From Mesostigma viride (taxonomy: Eukaryota > Streptophyta > Mesostigmatophyceae > Mesostigmatales > Mesostigmataceae): a stretch of 64,000 nucleotides of DNA. The DNA lies in contig RPFO01000253.1 of assembly GCA_009746045.1 (NCBI GenBank), positions 4,993,145-5,057,144 of the forward strand, written 5' to 3'. Below are positions 11,071 through 21,029 of the stretch, one piece after another (position 1 is the stretch's first letter; each line of letters opens with the position of its first letter). The position numbers were made by a program, and so were the translations under genes. The notes under the pieces were generated by a model, which saw only the letters and a list, made by a program, of their open reading frames with translations, ran no database searches and had not been told where the DNA came from.

Positions 11071-11825
11071 GAGTTGATTAGCCCTCGCAGTCATGGCTGG
11101 GCTCCAGATGATTTTTCCGCTGACTTTGTCTGCCGTGGTGGCGGGTGTGTATGTAGCCATGGAGTTGTAGCACCGGCCCTGCGTTGGTGGTGAGGAGGAG
11201 ACGGAAACGAGGAGAGAAAACGTGTTAGTAAGTCATCATCGCGGCTGTCTACCTGCGTGTCTAGGGGGAGCTTAGATGTTGAAGCCACATTACATCCTTT
11301 CCAGTAATGTCGGCTGGTGTTGTAAAAGGTGTCTGGGCGATTTCCAATCACCATGTACTGTGGCACGGGCTATTCCTTAGTCCCAGCGCCTGTTAAAGGG
11401 TTTTCCGTGTTGTAGTAGGAGGCCAGGCCCCGGGGTAACTACTGGCCCATCCAAAGGGGCTGGCCCGTGCCAGCGCCACTTTGCCAATCATTGGGTGTTC
11501 GTATCCTGGCCTAGCCTCGCTATGAAACAGCCATGGGAGGGAGGCCGTCACTGAAAGCGGTGTGGCTACAGGGCCGGGCTTGCACCTTGCAAGCCAGGCG
11601 CCTGTCGGCCGCACCAGTGCAGTGACGGCTTTGTAATTCCAGGAAAAAGAGAGTTTGTTAGACGCACCTTTTCGCGACGAATCCGCTGGTATCCTCCCGG
11701 TCGCGAATGATCAACTCTAGCTCCTTCTATCCTTCACGCCGCCATATATAGCTGCATTGCCGCATTTCTCCGGAACGCACATTTCAGTTTGCTTTTAACG
11801 CGAAGGATTCAACTCAACCAGGATA

Positions 11826-11842
11826 TTTTTATTAACCAATAA
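11826..11842. repeat. Possible target-site duplication, right
   Basis: Second copy of TTTTTATTAACCAATAA (see 6093-6109). It is itself bracketed by a 24-bp direct repeat, AACGCGAAGGATTCAACNCAACCA (11799-11822 and 11854-11877), so a local tandem duplication is an alternative origin. Confidence 0.45.
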
Positions 11843-11933
11843 TAGGAATAGCCGAACGCGAAGGATTCAACACAACCAAGCTAAAATAAAGTACGGCGAA
11901 AAGACGAAAGCCGTCAATCCGACCGTCACTCTA

Positions 11934-12000
11934 GTAGGCGACCCAGTTTCGATGAGTCGACAGGTGGCAAGTCGCAAAAGTTCGACCAGCTACTACGCGC
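11934..12000 (+). repeat. Duplicate of a RING-ORF segment
   Basis: About 65 bp starting GTAGGCGACCCAGTTTCGAT is repeated with a few changes at 12991-13057, inside the RING-H2 pseudogene. It is evidence that the 11.9-13.4 kb interval contains a partial duplication of one gene. Confidence 0.8.
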
Positions 12001-12319
12001 CACTACGATGCAACTTAGCGATGCATCAGTGCATGAATATCGATGCAGTGATATGAATAATCGTACAGGGGGAACAGATCATGCTGCCTACAATTACATT
12101 CCCCTTAATTCCGCTGGGCGAATCGGACGGTTGCGGTCGCGCAGGGACGATCTTAATCCATCGGCACCAATGCCCGTTGACAGTGTACTACGGCGGCACG
12201 ACGATGCACGGCGTCCAGTCGCGATCACTCAGCCGGGTGGTTGTCGACCTTCAGAGACGGCTGTTTGACCACGGGCAACTCGGCGTAGTAGCCATCAGCC
12301 GAGTCCTAGCTGGGCAGTT

Positions 12320-13308
12320 GTGACGGCCCCCTGCTACTCGTGGACCCGTCTCAGATCGAGCCCGACGGTTGCGTGCGCACGCAGAACATCGTGTTCCAGG
12401 AGCTGCTGCTCCCACGCACGCCGCGGTCGACGAACCGGGCGAGCCGCCACCCACGATCGCCCAGCCGGCGAGACCATACCGCCGGCCGGCACCTGGCAGC
12501 TACCAACCGACGCGACGGCACCCAACCACGACACGACCCGCCCCGACGAAGAAACGAACTGCGTCGTCTGTCTCACGGCCCCCGTCGGCGACGATGCATG
12601 ACGGCAGGGAGGTACTGGCGTGTGGCAGCTTTATCTGGCGAGATTGCGATCACTGGAAGAACGTCCACCTCGTCTGTCTGCGCCGATGGGCCGCGCAATG
12701 CAGAAGAGACAACGTGCACTGCATGCTCTGCCGGCGCTACATTGGCATCGGCCGTCGACCCATGCAAGATCACGAGCGTAATCGCGTCGAACCTCCACCA
12801 GCACAAACGTGCGCATTCAGAAGTGTTCGTGGCGATGTTGCAGCATGTCGCGAACGTCGCGCACGTGCCCAGTGCGTTCCATATTCCACACAATTGGGAC
12901 CGAATCGTCACACGATATCGCAACACATTTGAACAGGCAGGCATCGATGTCGCCGACATCCTAAGACGTCAACAACAGCCGGCAGAATATGTAGGCGACC
13001 CAGTTTCGATGAGTCAACAGGTGGCAAGTCGTGAAAGTTCGACCAACTACGCGCCAGTCAAGCTCGATCGACTCGCTAACGTCAAAATGTCGCGAGACGA
13101 CTTTAACCATTACTTTAGCCATTTAAGATGCCCGCGAGTGAACGCCAATAGCATCCCAACGCACCAACTCACTCCGTCCGACAGCAAAGATACGGCTTCT
13201 TCGGTCCAACCATACACGAACGACTGTACATACGATCTCCAAAGTCGGTCGACTTTCGCCCAACGGGAAACGGCGCCAAGGACAGATGTCGACCACGAGG
13301 ACCCCTGA
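12320..13308 (+). pseudogene. Broken RING-H2 protein gene of unknown origin
   Basis: Three plus-strand frames together spell a RING-H2-like zinc finger. The first pair is NCVVCLTAPVGDD (frame ending 12601). The rest lies one frame over at about 12600-12760: DCDHWKNVHLVCLRRW and VHCMLC. This gives C-x2-C ... C-x-H-x4-H-x2-C ... C-x2-C, the pattern of ubiquitin-ligase RING-H2 domains with a slightly long H-H spacing. A third frame (to 13308) continues with a helical-looking region (NWDRIVTRYRNTFEQAG) without a known fold. Composition is high in GC and CpG and unlike the adjacent LINE. It may belong to a large mobile element or an integrated viral-type element rather than a host gene. I cannot name it. 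Confidence 0.5.
12991..13057 (+). repeat. Second copy of the 65-bp segment
   Basis: See 11934-12000. In this copy the segment is in frame with the longest RING-region frame (EYVGDPVSMSQQVASRESS), whereas the first copy is not part of any long frame. Confidence 0.8.
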
Positions 13309-13378
13309 AAAAGACCGGAAAAGTACGGATCGAGATCCACCACAGGATGCCCGATGGTCTTTACATGTAGGGATAGTA
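13089..13378. repeat. Right arm of the ~290-bp inverted repeat
   Basis: Reverse-complement partner of 5797-6076. The outer limit is TTTACATGTAGGGA and the inner limit AAAATGTCGCGAGACG. The arm overlaps the C-terminal coding part of the RING-region frame, so the left arm may simply be an inverted partial copy of that gene rather than a transposon terminus. Confidence 0.8.
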
Positions 13379-13958
13379 AAATGCTTACGAAATCGCTCGC
13401 TTGATTCACCACCCGAAGCGTCCGTAAGTGCACTCGAGCGTTACAAAAAAACAAACCAACAGATCGCACGGCACATGTGCACATAACGCTTTATATTAAG
13501 GAATCTGTCGGCACAGAAAGCACGACTTAAGGAAAAGGACACTCGTCAGCACAACGAGGTACGACACGCCATTTTCGTAACCGCCAAACGCCTGACACTT
13601 TTCATATCGTCACTCTTTTTTTCCCGACAACTTTGGGACCAGCAGGGATTGGCCAAGGCGCCGACGCGGAAGATTCCAGAGGACAGCATCTGACACTAGT
13701 CCAACCGAGCAGCACTCACCGCTACGGCTGTCGCAGGAGATCCCAAAGGTTCGCGAGGACCGGCCTGTAGACCTGATTGCATTTTAGTATGGAGACTCAG
13801 TAACAAGGGGGGGGGGGCTCCGCCCCCCCCGACCCCCCTGGTTTTAAGCGGGTGTCCCGGGGTTGGACCCGGCAGGGAGGCTAGAGCACGGTGGTGAAGC
13901 TCAGCCGAGACAGGAGGGGGGACATGTTACGCCTCGGGTCTCTACCACCACCTCTACC
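13379..13958. other. Spacer with a G/C hairpin
   Basis: No gene is seen. At 13807-13830 a run of 11 G, a CTCCG spacer and a run of 8 C form a perfect GC hairpin. It is followed by a GACCCCCC tail, a common feature at element edges in GC-rich algal DNA. Confidence 0.5.
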
Positions 13959-15965
13959 TATTAATTAATTAATCAATTAATTATCAACATCACTCCGTTG
14001 GGAGTAAATGTAGCACATATCCCTGAGAAGAGGCATATGGCTTTTAATACATTCTAGGCTACTTCATGCAAGGGTGGGAATGTAAGCTACCCCTGCTCGA
14101 TCTAGGTGCACCAGGGCACCTGCACCCTCATGGTCTACTATCACGCTATGCCCAGTTAAGGGGGAGCATGCCATGTGGGGGAAGATCATCATGGCTATAC
14201 GAGAGCTAGGGCATGGCTTCTCAGCAGGGAGGGACTCCCTGCATGGGCACTGCATAATTAAATAAAGCTAGGCATCATCTGGAGGGTGGCTCATCATATT
14301 AGGCACACATACATGTACATGACTAAAAAGGCTAGGCCTCAGCTGGTATAGTGCCTGTAGTAGGCGGGCATGTACAAGGCCACTGTCTAACTATTCTACA
14401 CTACTGCTGCTGTATTCCCCTAGGCTGGGGCTGGAGTCGCTGGGGCCGCGGTGGTCGAGGCGGTACGTCGCGTGCCAGGGCTTGTGGGCGACGTAGATGG
14501 CCGCCCCCTTCCAGTACACCGGCTGGCCCGCCTTGGTCTGCCGGAGCTGGAGGTAGGTCGGCCATAGCTCCCGTCGCCGTTGTTGCTGTGCCAGGGTCAA
14601 GTCGTCGTCCACGGTGAAGTGAGTCTTCTCGAGCCGCTTGCGGCGTCTGAGAAACGAAATCTTGTCCGCTGGGCTCTCAAATTAGATGAGCCAGAAGCGG
14701 AGGCGCCCCTGCCTTACCCCGCGCGCGGGGGAGGCGGCCGTGGGCGGTCAGCTTGATCTCACCAAGAAGGCCCATGCGTGCAAGGATTTTGCTCTCAAAC
14801 GCACTTGCAAGCTTCTCGGAATTCTCACCTTCTTCCATGTCGAAGTTCTTGAGTATGGCGTTGAGGCTGCGCTTGGCGAGCTCGGCCTCCTCGCGGAGGT
14901 CAAGGGTCTGCCGCTGGAGCTGGGCTGCGACGGCGATGTGGTGGAGGTGGTATGTTGCTTAAGCATGTCCGCCCAGGTCGTGATGGGAGGAGCATCGCCG
15001 GCCAGGCCATGCAGCCGGGGCTGGCTTGGCGGCAATGTCCTTCACTGCCTGGGCGGTGAGGCCTGCTGTGTTCTGCAAAACCTCGATAGCGATTGCATTA
15101 TCCTTGAGGCGCTGGTCGATGTCGCGGAGCTGGGCGGTGATGGAGTCGGTGGAGGCGGAGGGGGGGGGGGGGTGGAGGCGAGGAGGGTGGCGGTGGCGGT
15201 GGGGATGGTGGGAAGCTCAGCAGCCAGCGTGCCTCCAATTGCCGCCACATCTGCGGCAAGGGGGGTCACGTGCTGCTCGAAAGCTTCCTTGAGGAGGGTG
15301 CGGATGGTGTCTTCGGTGGGAAAGGTGGGGGGGGGGCGGTGGGGAAGCCCAGATCGCGGTTTCGGAGCGTCCAAGGAGGGAGCAGAGGGCGAAGCGTTGG
15401 AGCTTGGGGCGACTCATGCGGTGAATGATTGGGAGAGCCTCGGCGGGGTCGGCAAGATTGCCATTACCAGGCCAGCGGCCGCGGTTGTGGGACGTGAGGT
15501 GCACGCACAGGGCTAGAAGCGAGGCGTGCGTGCCGAAAAACACGTCATCCATGAAGTATCCTGGGCTGCGTCTCCAGTAGCTGGAGGCGTTGATGTCAAA
15601 GGCGATTTCTTCCCAGGGCGGCTCAGCAGAGCGACTGCGCTTAGGTTCAGGCGATGCAGATGGCGAGGCATGCCCGGAGGCCGGCTGGGCGAGCACCAGT
15701 GCACGGCTAGTGTCACTGTCGCCGTCTGGGCCGGGGGGCGAAGCTGCAGCCGAGGCTGCAGGCGTATTTTCATTGCCGAGCGCAGCCGCCAGGCTGCGTT
15801 GCGTCGAGAGGCGTTTGCTCATCGTATATTGCGTAACAGCTTGGGAAAATTAGATCAGCATGTGCGTCGTAGAAAGACGCATCGATTGTGATATTCACGG
15901 CTAAATTCGGTGCTCAAATGTGAAAGTTATGAGCTCCGCCGTCAGCCATGGCTACCTCGTGGCTC
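13959..15965 (-). mobile_element. ORF1-only (HAL1-like) retroelement, copy A
   Basis: Minus-strand element of about 2 kb. It has a ~145-bp 5' leader shared with the copies at 42755 and 46328 (it contains AATATCACAATCGATGCGTC), a single L1-ORF1p-like frame, a ~400-bp 3'UTR shared with the 46.3-kb copy, the box ACTCCCAACGGAGT, and an AATTAATTGATTAATTAATTAA tail. No endonuclease or reverse transcriptase is present between ORF1 and the tail. Both this copy and copy C keep the same ORF1-UTR-tail order, so the lack of ORF2 is a property of the family, not truncation. Confidence 0.8.
14391..15822 (-). pseudogene. L1-ORF1p-like protein, frameshifted
   Basis: N-terminus MSKRLSTQRSLAAALGNEN (15822) is followed by a disordered Ala/Pro/Ser region with an SPEPKRSRSAEP basic patch. 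Then come TIRTLLKEAFEQHVTPLAADVAAI, a helical segment likely to be the coiled coil, an ITTWADMLKQHTT phrase, and an RRM-like part (decayed here). The C-terminal domain reads DDDLTLAQQQRRRELWPTYL and ends at GEYSSSSVE (stop about 14391). The order coiled coil, RRM, CTD is that of L1 ORF1p, the RNA-binding chaperone of L1 particles. At least three frameshifts disable this copy. Confidence 0.75.
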
Positions 15966-17021
15966 GTGGCTCATATACCTCTACCTATACCGCGACCTAA
16001 CCCACGTCCTAAGGACCCACGTCTAATTCTACCAAAGCTAGTGAGGCCGCCGGTTGAGTCCTGAACTACCCTGTGCGAAAGACGGACGCGACGAATCTGA
16101 TCTCAATGCAACCGGAATGACTGCCCACCAATGCGCGCGAAGCGCCAAGCGAGCGAAGCGAGCACTGTACATACTGTTCAGCGGGCCGCGAGCGAAGCGA
16201 GCACCGTATTGTTCAGTGCTCAGGCCACGAGCGAAGCGAGCACTGTACTGTTCCCCTCTCCGGAGCGCAGCGAAGGACCACGTACTACGAACTGCACGTT
16301 ACTCCGGAGCGAAGCGAACGAGCACGATGTACCACGAACTACGTGTAGCGGGCAGTCCCTCTACAACTGCCCAAAAGGTCTCTACCGCCCAAAAGTGACT
16401 TTTTTTTGGCTGGGCTAAGCCAGCGAGTCACACTAGTGCCATTTATTTTATCAGAAAAAACTTGCGGCAGCGAGAGAAGCTCGGAAGCCCTCCCGCCTTC
16501 TCGTTGTGCATAGGGGTTGAACCTTCCTTTACTTTGTATTGGCACCCGGGCGTGACGCAGTTAACTAATTCAATCACAAAGAAGCAGCCAGGGTCCTTTA
16601 CTGATGGTAGGGGCGCACACACAAAATGCCTGCTATATCATGACAGAAACAACTGACTGACTCGTTTCAAATACTGCAGAAAACTAGGGATCCCAGCAGC
16701 GCTTTGAATCTGCCTTCCAAGTTCGATTGGATGGGATAGGCACCAACATCGCGATTGCTTCACCTCCAGTAGCCAGAATTGCAGCGTGACCGTACGTTCA
16801 ACGGCCCTCTCTCTCTTTAGCACAGAGGCATGGCATGCCCACCAGACCATTTTTCGTCCGGTTAGTAACGCTTTTGCTTAAACACCCATGAAGCCACGTA
16901 CTAAACCCCCCACATCTGGAGCCAGCCAACCACAGCATGTCAGCTTGACCGGCTAATTTTGACTCGACTCGTTTGCCACCTGTGCAGCCCTGTCCTGCCC
17001 CGGTCACCTGGAGCCAGCCCA
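15966..17021. other. Downstream flank of CTF18, with GAGCGAAGCGAGC repeats
   Basis: No gene is seen. At about 16146-16345 the phrase GAGCGAAGCGAGCAC recurs four to five times at roughly 40-bp spacing. The rest lies downstream of the CTF18 stop codon. I found no TGTAA or AATAAA signal close enough to assign a polyadenylation site. Confidence 0.5.
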
Positions 17022-20000
17022 CTAGAGCAAATCGCGCAGCTTGACCGGCCGCCGCACTGCGTTCGTGAACCCCTCATGAAACTTGTACAACAGACAATGC
17101 AGCGGGGCCGCCGCCTTGTCGCCGTTCCCCGCCACCCCGTGCCCCTCCTTCCCAACCCCACCATCCCTCCCCATCCCCCCTCCTGCCGGTTGCTGCCTCC
17201 CGCCCGGCCCCTTGCGCCGATTGGCCTCCTTGAACATGTCCAGAAAGTTGGGCTTGCGTGGGCGCGCCCCCTGCACCCGCTGCGGCGCCAGGTGGCTCCT
17301 GGGGCTCGTCCGCAGGGTGTCCCCGACGCCCTGCGCCAGCTTGGTGCGCTTTCGGGCCGACTCGCCATCGGGGGAGTCCGGCGGGGGAGGGGGCGGCTCC
17401 CAATTCATGTCATCCCCCGGCGGGGGAGGCCCACCCCCACCCTCCTTGCCTCCCTTGTCTCTCTCATTCTCATCCTCCTCCCCAAATCCCCTCGCCTTGT
17501 CTTCTTCGTATTCATCAATCCAGGCATCATCGATGACCGGCGGACCGTCATCGTAATCCTGGCTGCCGGCACTGGCCGTGTCTCGCCCAAGAGGAGGCTT
17601 GCTGCTGCCGTTCCTCCCTCCGCCCCCACCACCACCCTCCCCCGCGTGATCACCGCCGACGTCAGCACCACCACGGGCGCCAGTGCCAGCATTGACGTCC
17701 ACCCCATCCATATTGCTGCTGCTAGCCACTGCGGCAGCCAATCTGATGCGCTCGAGCTCCACCTCGTGCGCCAGCATTACCCGCACGGGCGCCGACAGCG
17801 CCACCCGGGGGGGATCGCACCAGTACCGCCCCTCAAAGGTCGCCAGCTCGTTGAGCGGCGGGTCTAAGAAGGGAGCCACCATCGCCGCAGCAGGTCCCCC
17901 CTGGACACCCCCTGCCGCCGCCGCTGGGCCTCCGGCTGCCCCCTGGGCTGCATTTGAACCGTAGGAACCCGCTCCCCAGCCCGCCTTCCCTGGGTCCATG
18001 AAGCCGCCGCTGCTGCTCGCTGCCCCCCCCGCGGGATTGTAGTTACTGCTGCCACCCGCAGGGATGTTGAACACACCGAGACCGTTGGCCGTGGTCACCG
18101 TGGCGGCGGTAGCATAACTCAGCCCGTGCTGGATGAGTGTGCCGACCAGCCCCCGCAGGCGCGCCTGCTCGGCCGCGCCCAAGAGATTCGGGGCGAGCGG
18201 CTTGACGTGCGCGGGCGAGAGAAGGGAGAGCAAGGGGGAGAGGACGTCCATTGTGACCGCTCCCCCCCCGCCCAGGTGCACCCTGGCCGAGGGCGCCACC
18301 TGGCGCATCCACGACTCGAGGAGACTCGAAGAGGCTCTCCTCCGGGACTCGGCCGCGTTCAACGCCCGCGGCCACTCCAGCCTGGGCGGCGCCAGGGGCC
18401 CTGCGACGAGCGTCCGAAACGCCATCGCGAGGGCGGGGACGTACGCCAGCATGTGGAACGCCTGCCCCGCGTGCACCTTTTGGAAGATGAGGTCGGCGTC
18501 CCCCAGCAGCTCCAGGCACCTCACGGACTTGGACATGGCGACGTCCGCGAGGCGGACCGAGTGCAGGTTCTCGTGGCACCCGGCTATCAATAGCTCCTTC
18601 TCGCCGCTGCTGGATAGGATGGAGTGGACCCGGGTCCACTCCGCCAGCGCCTCGGGGGACACAACAAATGCCCGCAGCTCCCCGCTTCTGGCACCCCGAC
18701 CGTTCTCCGTGAGACAGCTGCCACCCGCCCCTGCTCCTCCCCGCGCACTGCCGGCGCCACCGCTGTTCGATGCGGCGCCTGTACTTCCGCCGCGGTGACT
18801 GCCACTGCCGCCCGTCACAGTGAGGCAGCTCCCCTCGGCCCCCTCCCTCCGGACCACCTTGCCGCCGCGCACCTGCACCGACGATTGAAACACCGTGTTC
18901 CACAACGCGAAGGCGTCACGCGTCATGTCTTTGTGGCCCAGCGCGAGAGAGGTCACGTCCGCCACGGTGATGACTGGCATCTGCCCCCCTGCCGCCGCCC
19001 CTGGGCCCGATCCATTCCCCCGACCGTCCCTCGCTTGAATGGTTGTCGACCCCCCCAGCCCCGCGGCAGCCCCCCCTGCCCGGGTGAAGGTGTTGGAGGA
19101 AGAGCTCTTGGGGTTGAGGGGAAGGCCCGCGCGGCCGCGCGCATGCAGGAACTGGAGCGTGTTGAGGCATGCGCGGATGTCCTGGTCGGTGACGTCCGCC
19201 AGCGCGGTCAGTGCCCTCGCCTCGGCGCGCACGCCCTCGGCCTTGCACACCGCCTGCAGGCGCGCGACCAGCTTCTGCGTGTTGGTGGGTGGGAACTTGA
19301 AGACGAGCGCGGCAGAGCGGAGGCCGCGCAGCGCGGGGGCGAACGCGTCGTTGCAGATGCAAATGATCGGCCGACGGAGCCGTGACGATGACGATGATGA
19401 GGAAGAGGAACCACCTGACTTGGGCCCCTTTTTCCCGCTGCCGCGACGGCCACCCCCTTGCCCCCGCACCTTGTCACCCCCTCCCCCATCGCCACCCCCT
19501 GCGTCATCGTCATACCCTGCGTCGGCGTCACCATCGTGGTCGCCGTCATCATCGCCGCCATCATCGTCACCACCATCGTCGCCACCGTCACCCGTGCTGG
19601 CCCCCTTGCCACCCCCCTTGCCACCCCCCTTGCCGTCGCCCCCACCATTCACGATCGCCAGGAGTGCATCTATGGCGCCTTTGCCCTCGCCCGCCCCCAG
19701 CGCGCCGTCGATCTCGTCGATGATCAAACAATTCGGGCGCCCGTCACCCAACGCGGGCGCCATCTCGACCGCGTCTCGAATGCGCAGCCGAAGCACGTTC
19801 GCGCTCCGATCATCACTCGCGTTGACTTCCAACGGCCGGTAACCGCAGTGCCTCGCGGCGATGTGAGCCAGGGTGGTCTTGCCCAGGCCGGGCGCGCCGT
19901 GAAGGAGCAAGATCTTCTGGTCAGGCCGATCATCCCCGCCCTTGCTGCCGCCGCCGCCACGCACCCCACCCCAGCTTGTCGCCTTCCCGTCCTTGCCCTT

Positions 20001-21029
20001 CCACGCCTGGGCGCCGCCACTGCTCCCAAACCCCTTGCCGCTGCCGTCACCCTTGAAACCACCACTACCTGAGCTCCCGTTGGCACCATTCTTGGCGATG
20101 AAACCGCCGTGGGTGGCATTGTGGCCGGGGCCGTCCCTGGGCGCACCCTGGGCGGAGCCGAACACGCACTTGTCCCAGGACTTGAGCCACCGGATCACCG
20201 AGCGGTTGACTGCCTCGTCACTCAGCAGGTCCACAAACGATTTGGGGGCGTACTTGTCCACCCAGAGCGCGTTGCTGCCGCCGCCGTCACCACAGCTGAC
20301 CTTGCCACCACCCTTGCCCTTCTTGCGGGCAGCCGACTTTTTGGCGTTACTGCCACTGCCGGACGCCCCGCCAGACAGATCCACGTTCGTGGCCAAAGCG
20401 GCCTCCCTGGCGCTCGACGCGGCTTCCTCCATCGCAGACTCTCTCACCGCGCGCTCGAACCTCATCCGCTCGACCTCTTGCTCGAGCTCGTCCATCGGCT
20501 GGGATAGGAGCGACTTGCCGGGCCAGGGCCCCTGGCCGTCGGGCCCCTGGGGGGGGCGGAGGCCCGGGTGATTTGCCGACCCCGAGTCTGAAACACGGCT
20601 CAGAAGAGAGGACTCCTGCATGCCAAGGAACACGCACTTGCCGTCCGGGCCGCCCCGGACCACCAGGCATTGGCCCTCAACCTCGTGGGCGTTCAGGCGG
20701 GGCCCGGCCGACGGCTTGTCGACATGGGGAGGTGGCGGGAAAGGACTGGAGCGAGACGCTCCCGCCGATGCATGCTCGCGGGGGCGGGCCGTGATGTCAG
20801 GCGGAGCCGAAGCAGAGCCTACGTCCCGGGCCGATGGTTTAGTCGCGGGTGCCTTGGCAGGTAGGTTGGATTGAGTGGGCTGCGCATTCGCTTTTCCGCC
20901 GGCTCCGTTCGCCCGCCTGGCAGCGTCCTCTCGTTCCAGTTCTTCGAGCAAATCCATTTGCTCTTGCACCTCCGTCTGTTCATAATCTTCCTGGAATGCA
21001 AGCAATTCGTCCTCGTCGGGAACATCCAT
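17022..21029 (-). CDS. CTF18: Ctf18, large subunit of the Ctf18-RFC clamp loader
   Basis: A 1335-codon uninterrupted frame. An in-frame TAG lies 18 nt upstream of the ATG, so this start is the first possible. Ctf18 replaces Rfc1 in an alternative RFC that loads PCNA for sister-chromatid cohesion and checkpoint signalling in the nucleus. Diagnostic parts are LWVDKYAPKSFVDLLSDEAVNR (about residue 250, written here as family hallmark), Walker A GAPGLGKTTL (about 379), Walker B CLIIDEIDGA (about 431), RPIICICNDAFAPALR (about 551) and DIRACLNTLQFL (about 613). The last residues, YKFHEGFTNAVRRPVKLRDLL, are the Ctf18 signature tail that binds Dcc1-Ctf8. The signature tail excludes Rfc1, as does the lack of a BRCT domain. 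It is longer than animal (~975 aa) or yeast (741 aa) homologues because of Gly/Asp/Ser-rich insertions, including an acidic tract between Walker B and the CICND strand. It is intronless, unlike the three other genes. Confidence 0.94.
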   Translation of the reverse strand: MDVPDEDELLAFQEDYEQTEVQEQMDLLEELEREDAARRANGAGGKANAQPTQSNLPAKAPATKPSARDVGSASAPPDITARPREHASAGASRSSPFPPPPHVDKPSAGPRLNAHEVEGQCLVVRGGPDGKCVFLGMQESSLLSRVSDSGSANHPGLRPPQGPDGQGPWPGKSLLSQPMDELEQEVERMRFERAVRESAMEEAASSAREAALATNVDLSGGASGSGSNAKKSAARKKGKGGGKVSCGDGGGSNALWVDKYAPKSFVDLLSDEAVNRSVIRWLKSWDKCVFGSAQGAPRDGPGHNATHGGFIAKNGANGSSGSGGFKGDGSGKGFGSSGGAQAWKGKDGKATSWGGVRGGGGSKGGDDRPDQKILLLHGAPGLGKTTLAHIAARHCGYRPLEVNASDDRSANVLRLRIRDAVEMAPALGDGRPNCLIIDEIDGALGAGEGKGAIDALLAIVNGGGDGKGGGKGGGKGASTGDGGDDGGDDDGGDDDGDHDGDADAGYDDDAGGGDGGGGDKVRGQGGGRRGSGKKGPKSGGSSSSSSSSSRLRRPIICICNDAFAPALRGLRSAALVFKFPPTNTQKLVARLQAVCKAEGVRAEARALTALADVTDQDIRACLNTLQFLHARGRAGLPLNPKSSSSNTFTRAGGAAAGLGGSTTIQARDGRGNGSGPGAAAGGQMPVITVADVTSLALGHKDMTRDAFALWNTVFQSSVQVRGGKVVRREGAEGSCLTVTGGSGSHRGGSTGAASNSGGAGSARGGAGAGGSCLTENGRGARSGELRAFVVSPEALAEWTRVHSILSSSGEKELLIAGCHENLHSVRLADVAMSKSVRCLELLGDADLIFQKVHAGQAFHMLAYVPALAMAFRTLVAGPLAPPRLEWPRALNAAESRRRASSSLLESWMRQVAPSARVHLGGGGAVTMDVLSPLLSLLSPAHVKPLAPNLLGAAEQARLRGLVGTLIQHGLSYATAATVTTANGLGVFNIPAGGSSNYNPAGGAASSSGGFMDPGKAGWGAGSYGSNAAQGAAGGPAAAAGGVQGGPAAAMVAPFLDPPLNELATFEGRYWCDPPRVALSAPVRVMLAHEVELERIRLAAAVASSSNMDGVDVNAGTGARGGADVGGDHAGEGGGGGGGRNGSSKPPLGRDTASAGSQDYDDGPPVIDDAWIDEYEEDKARGFGEEDENERDKGGKEGGGGPPPPGDDMNWEPPPPPPDSPDGESARKRTKLAQGVGDTLRTSPRSHLAPQRVQGARPRKPNFLDMFKEANRRKGPGGRQQPAGGGMGRDGGVGKEGHGVAGNGDKAAAPLHCLLYKFHEGFTNAVRRPVKLRDLL

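Larger units (their letters stand above)
6110..11825 (-). mobile_element. L1-like LINE, decayed, with a nested insertion
   Basis: A non-LTR retrotransposon on the minus strand. It has an N-terminal exonuclease/endonuclease (EEP, APE-type) domain, a linker, an L1-type reverse transcriptase and a C-terminal Cys/His region. Frameshifts split the ORF2 product into at least five pieces, and a 368-bp element sits inside the endonuclease part. No ORF1 is recognised in the ~650 bp upstream of ORF2. The stop codon at 6186 leaves only about 75 bp of 3'UTR, and no poly(A) or microsatellite tail is obvious. The ends are placed by the 17-bp direct repeats and are approximate. Confidence 0.8.

Noticed and set aside
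17074-20571. Plus-strand and alternate minus-strand frames of 100-300 codons
   Set aside because: Shadows of the GC-rich CTF18 frame; only that frame carries the Ctf18 motifs.
17022-21029. Identification as Rfc1
   Set aside because: No BRCT domain, and the C-terminal NAVRRP tail together with RPIICICND fits Ctf18, not Rfc1.
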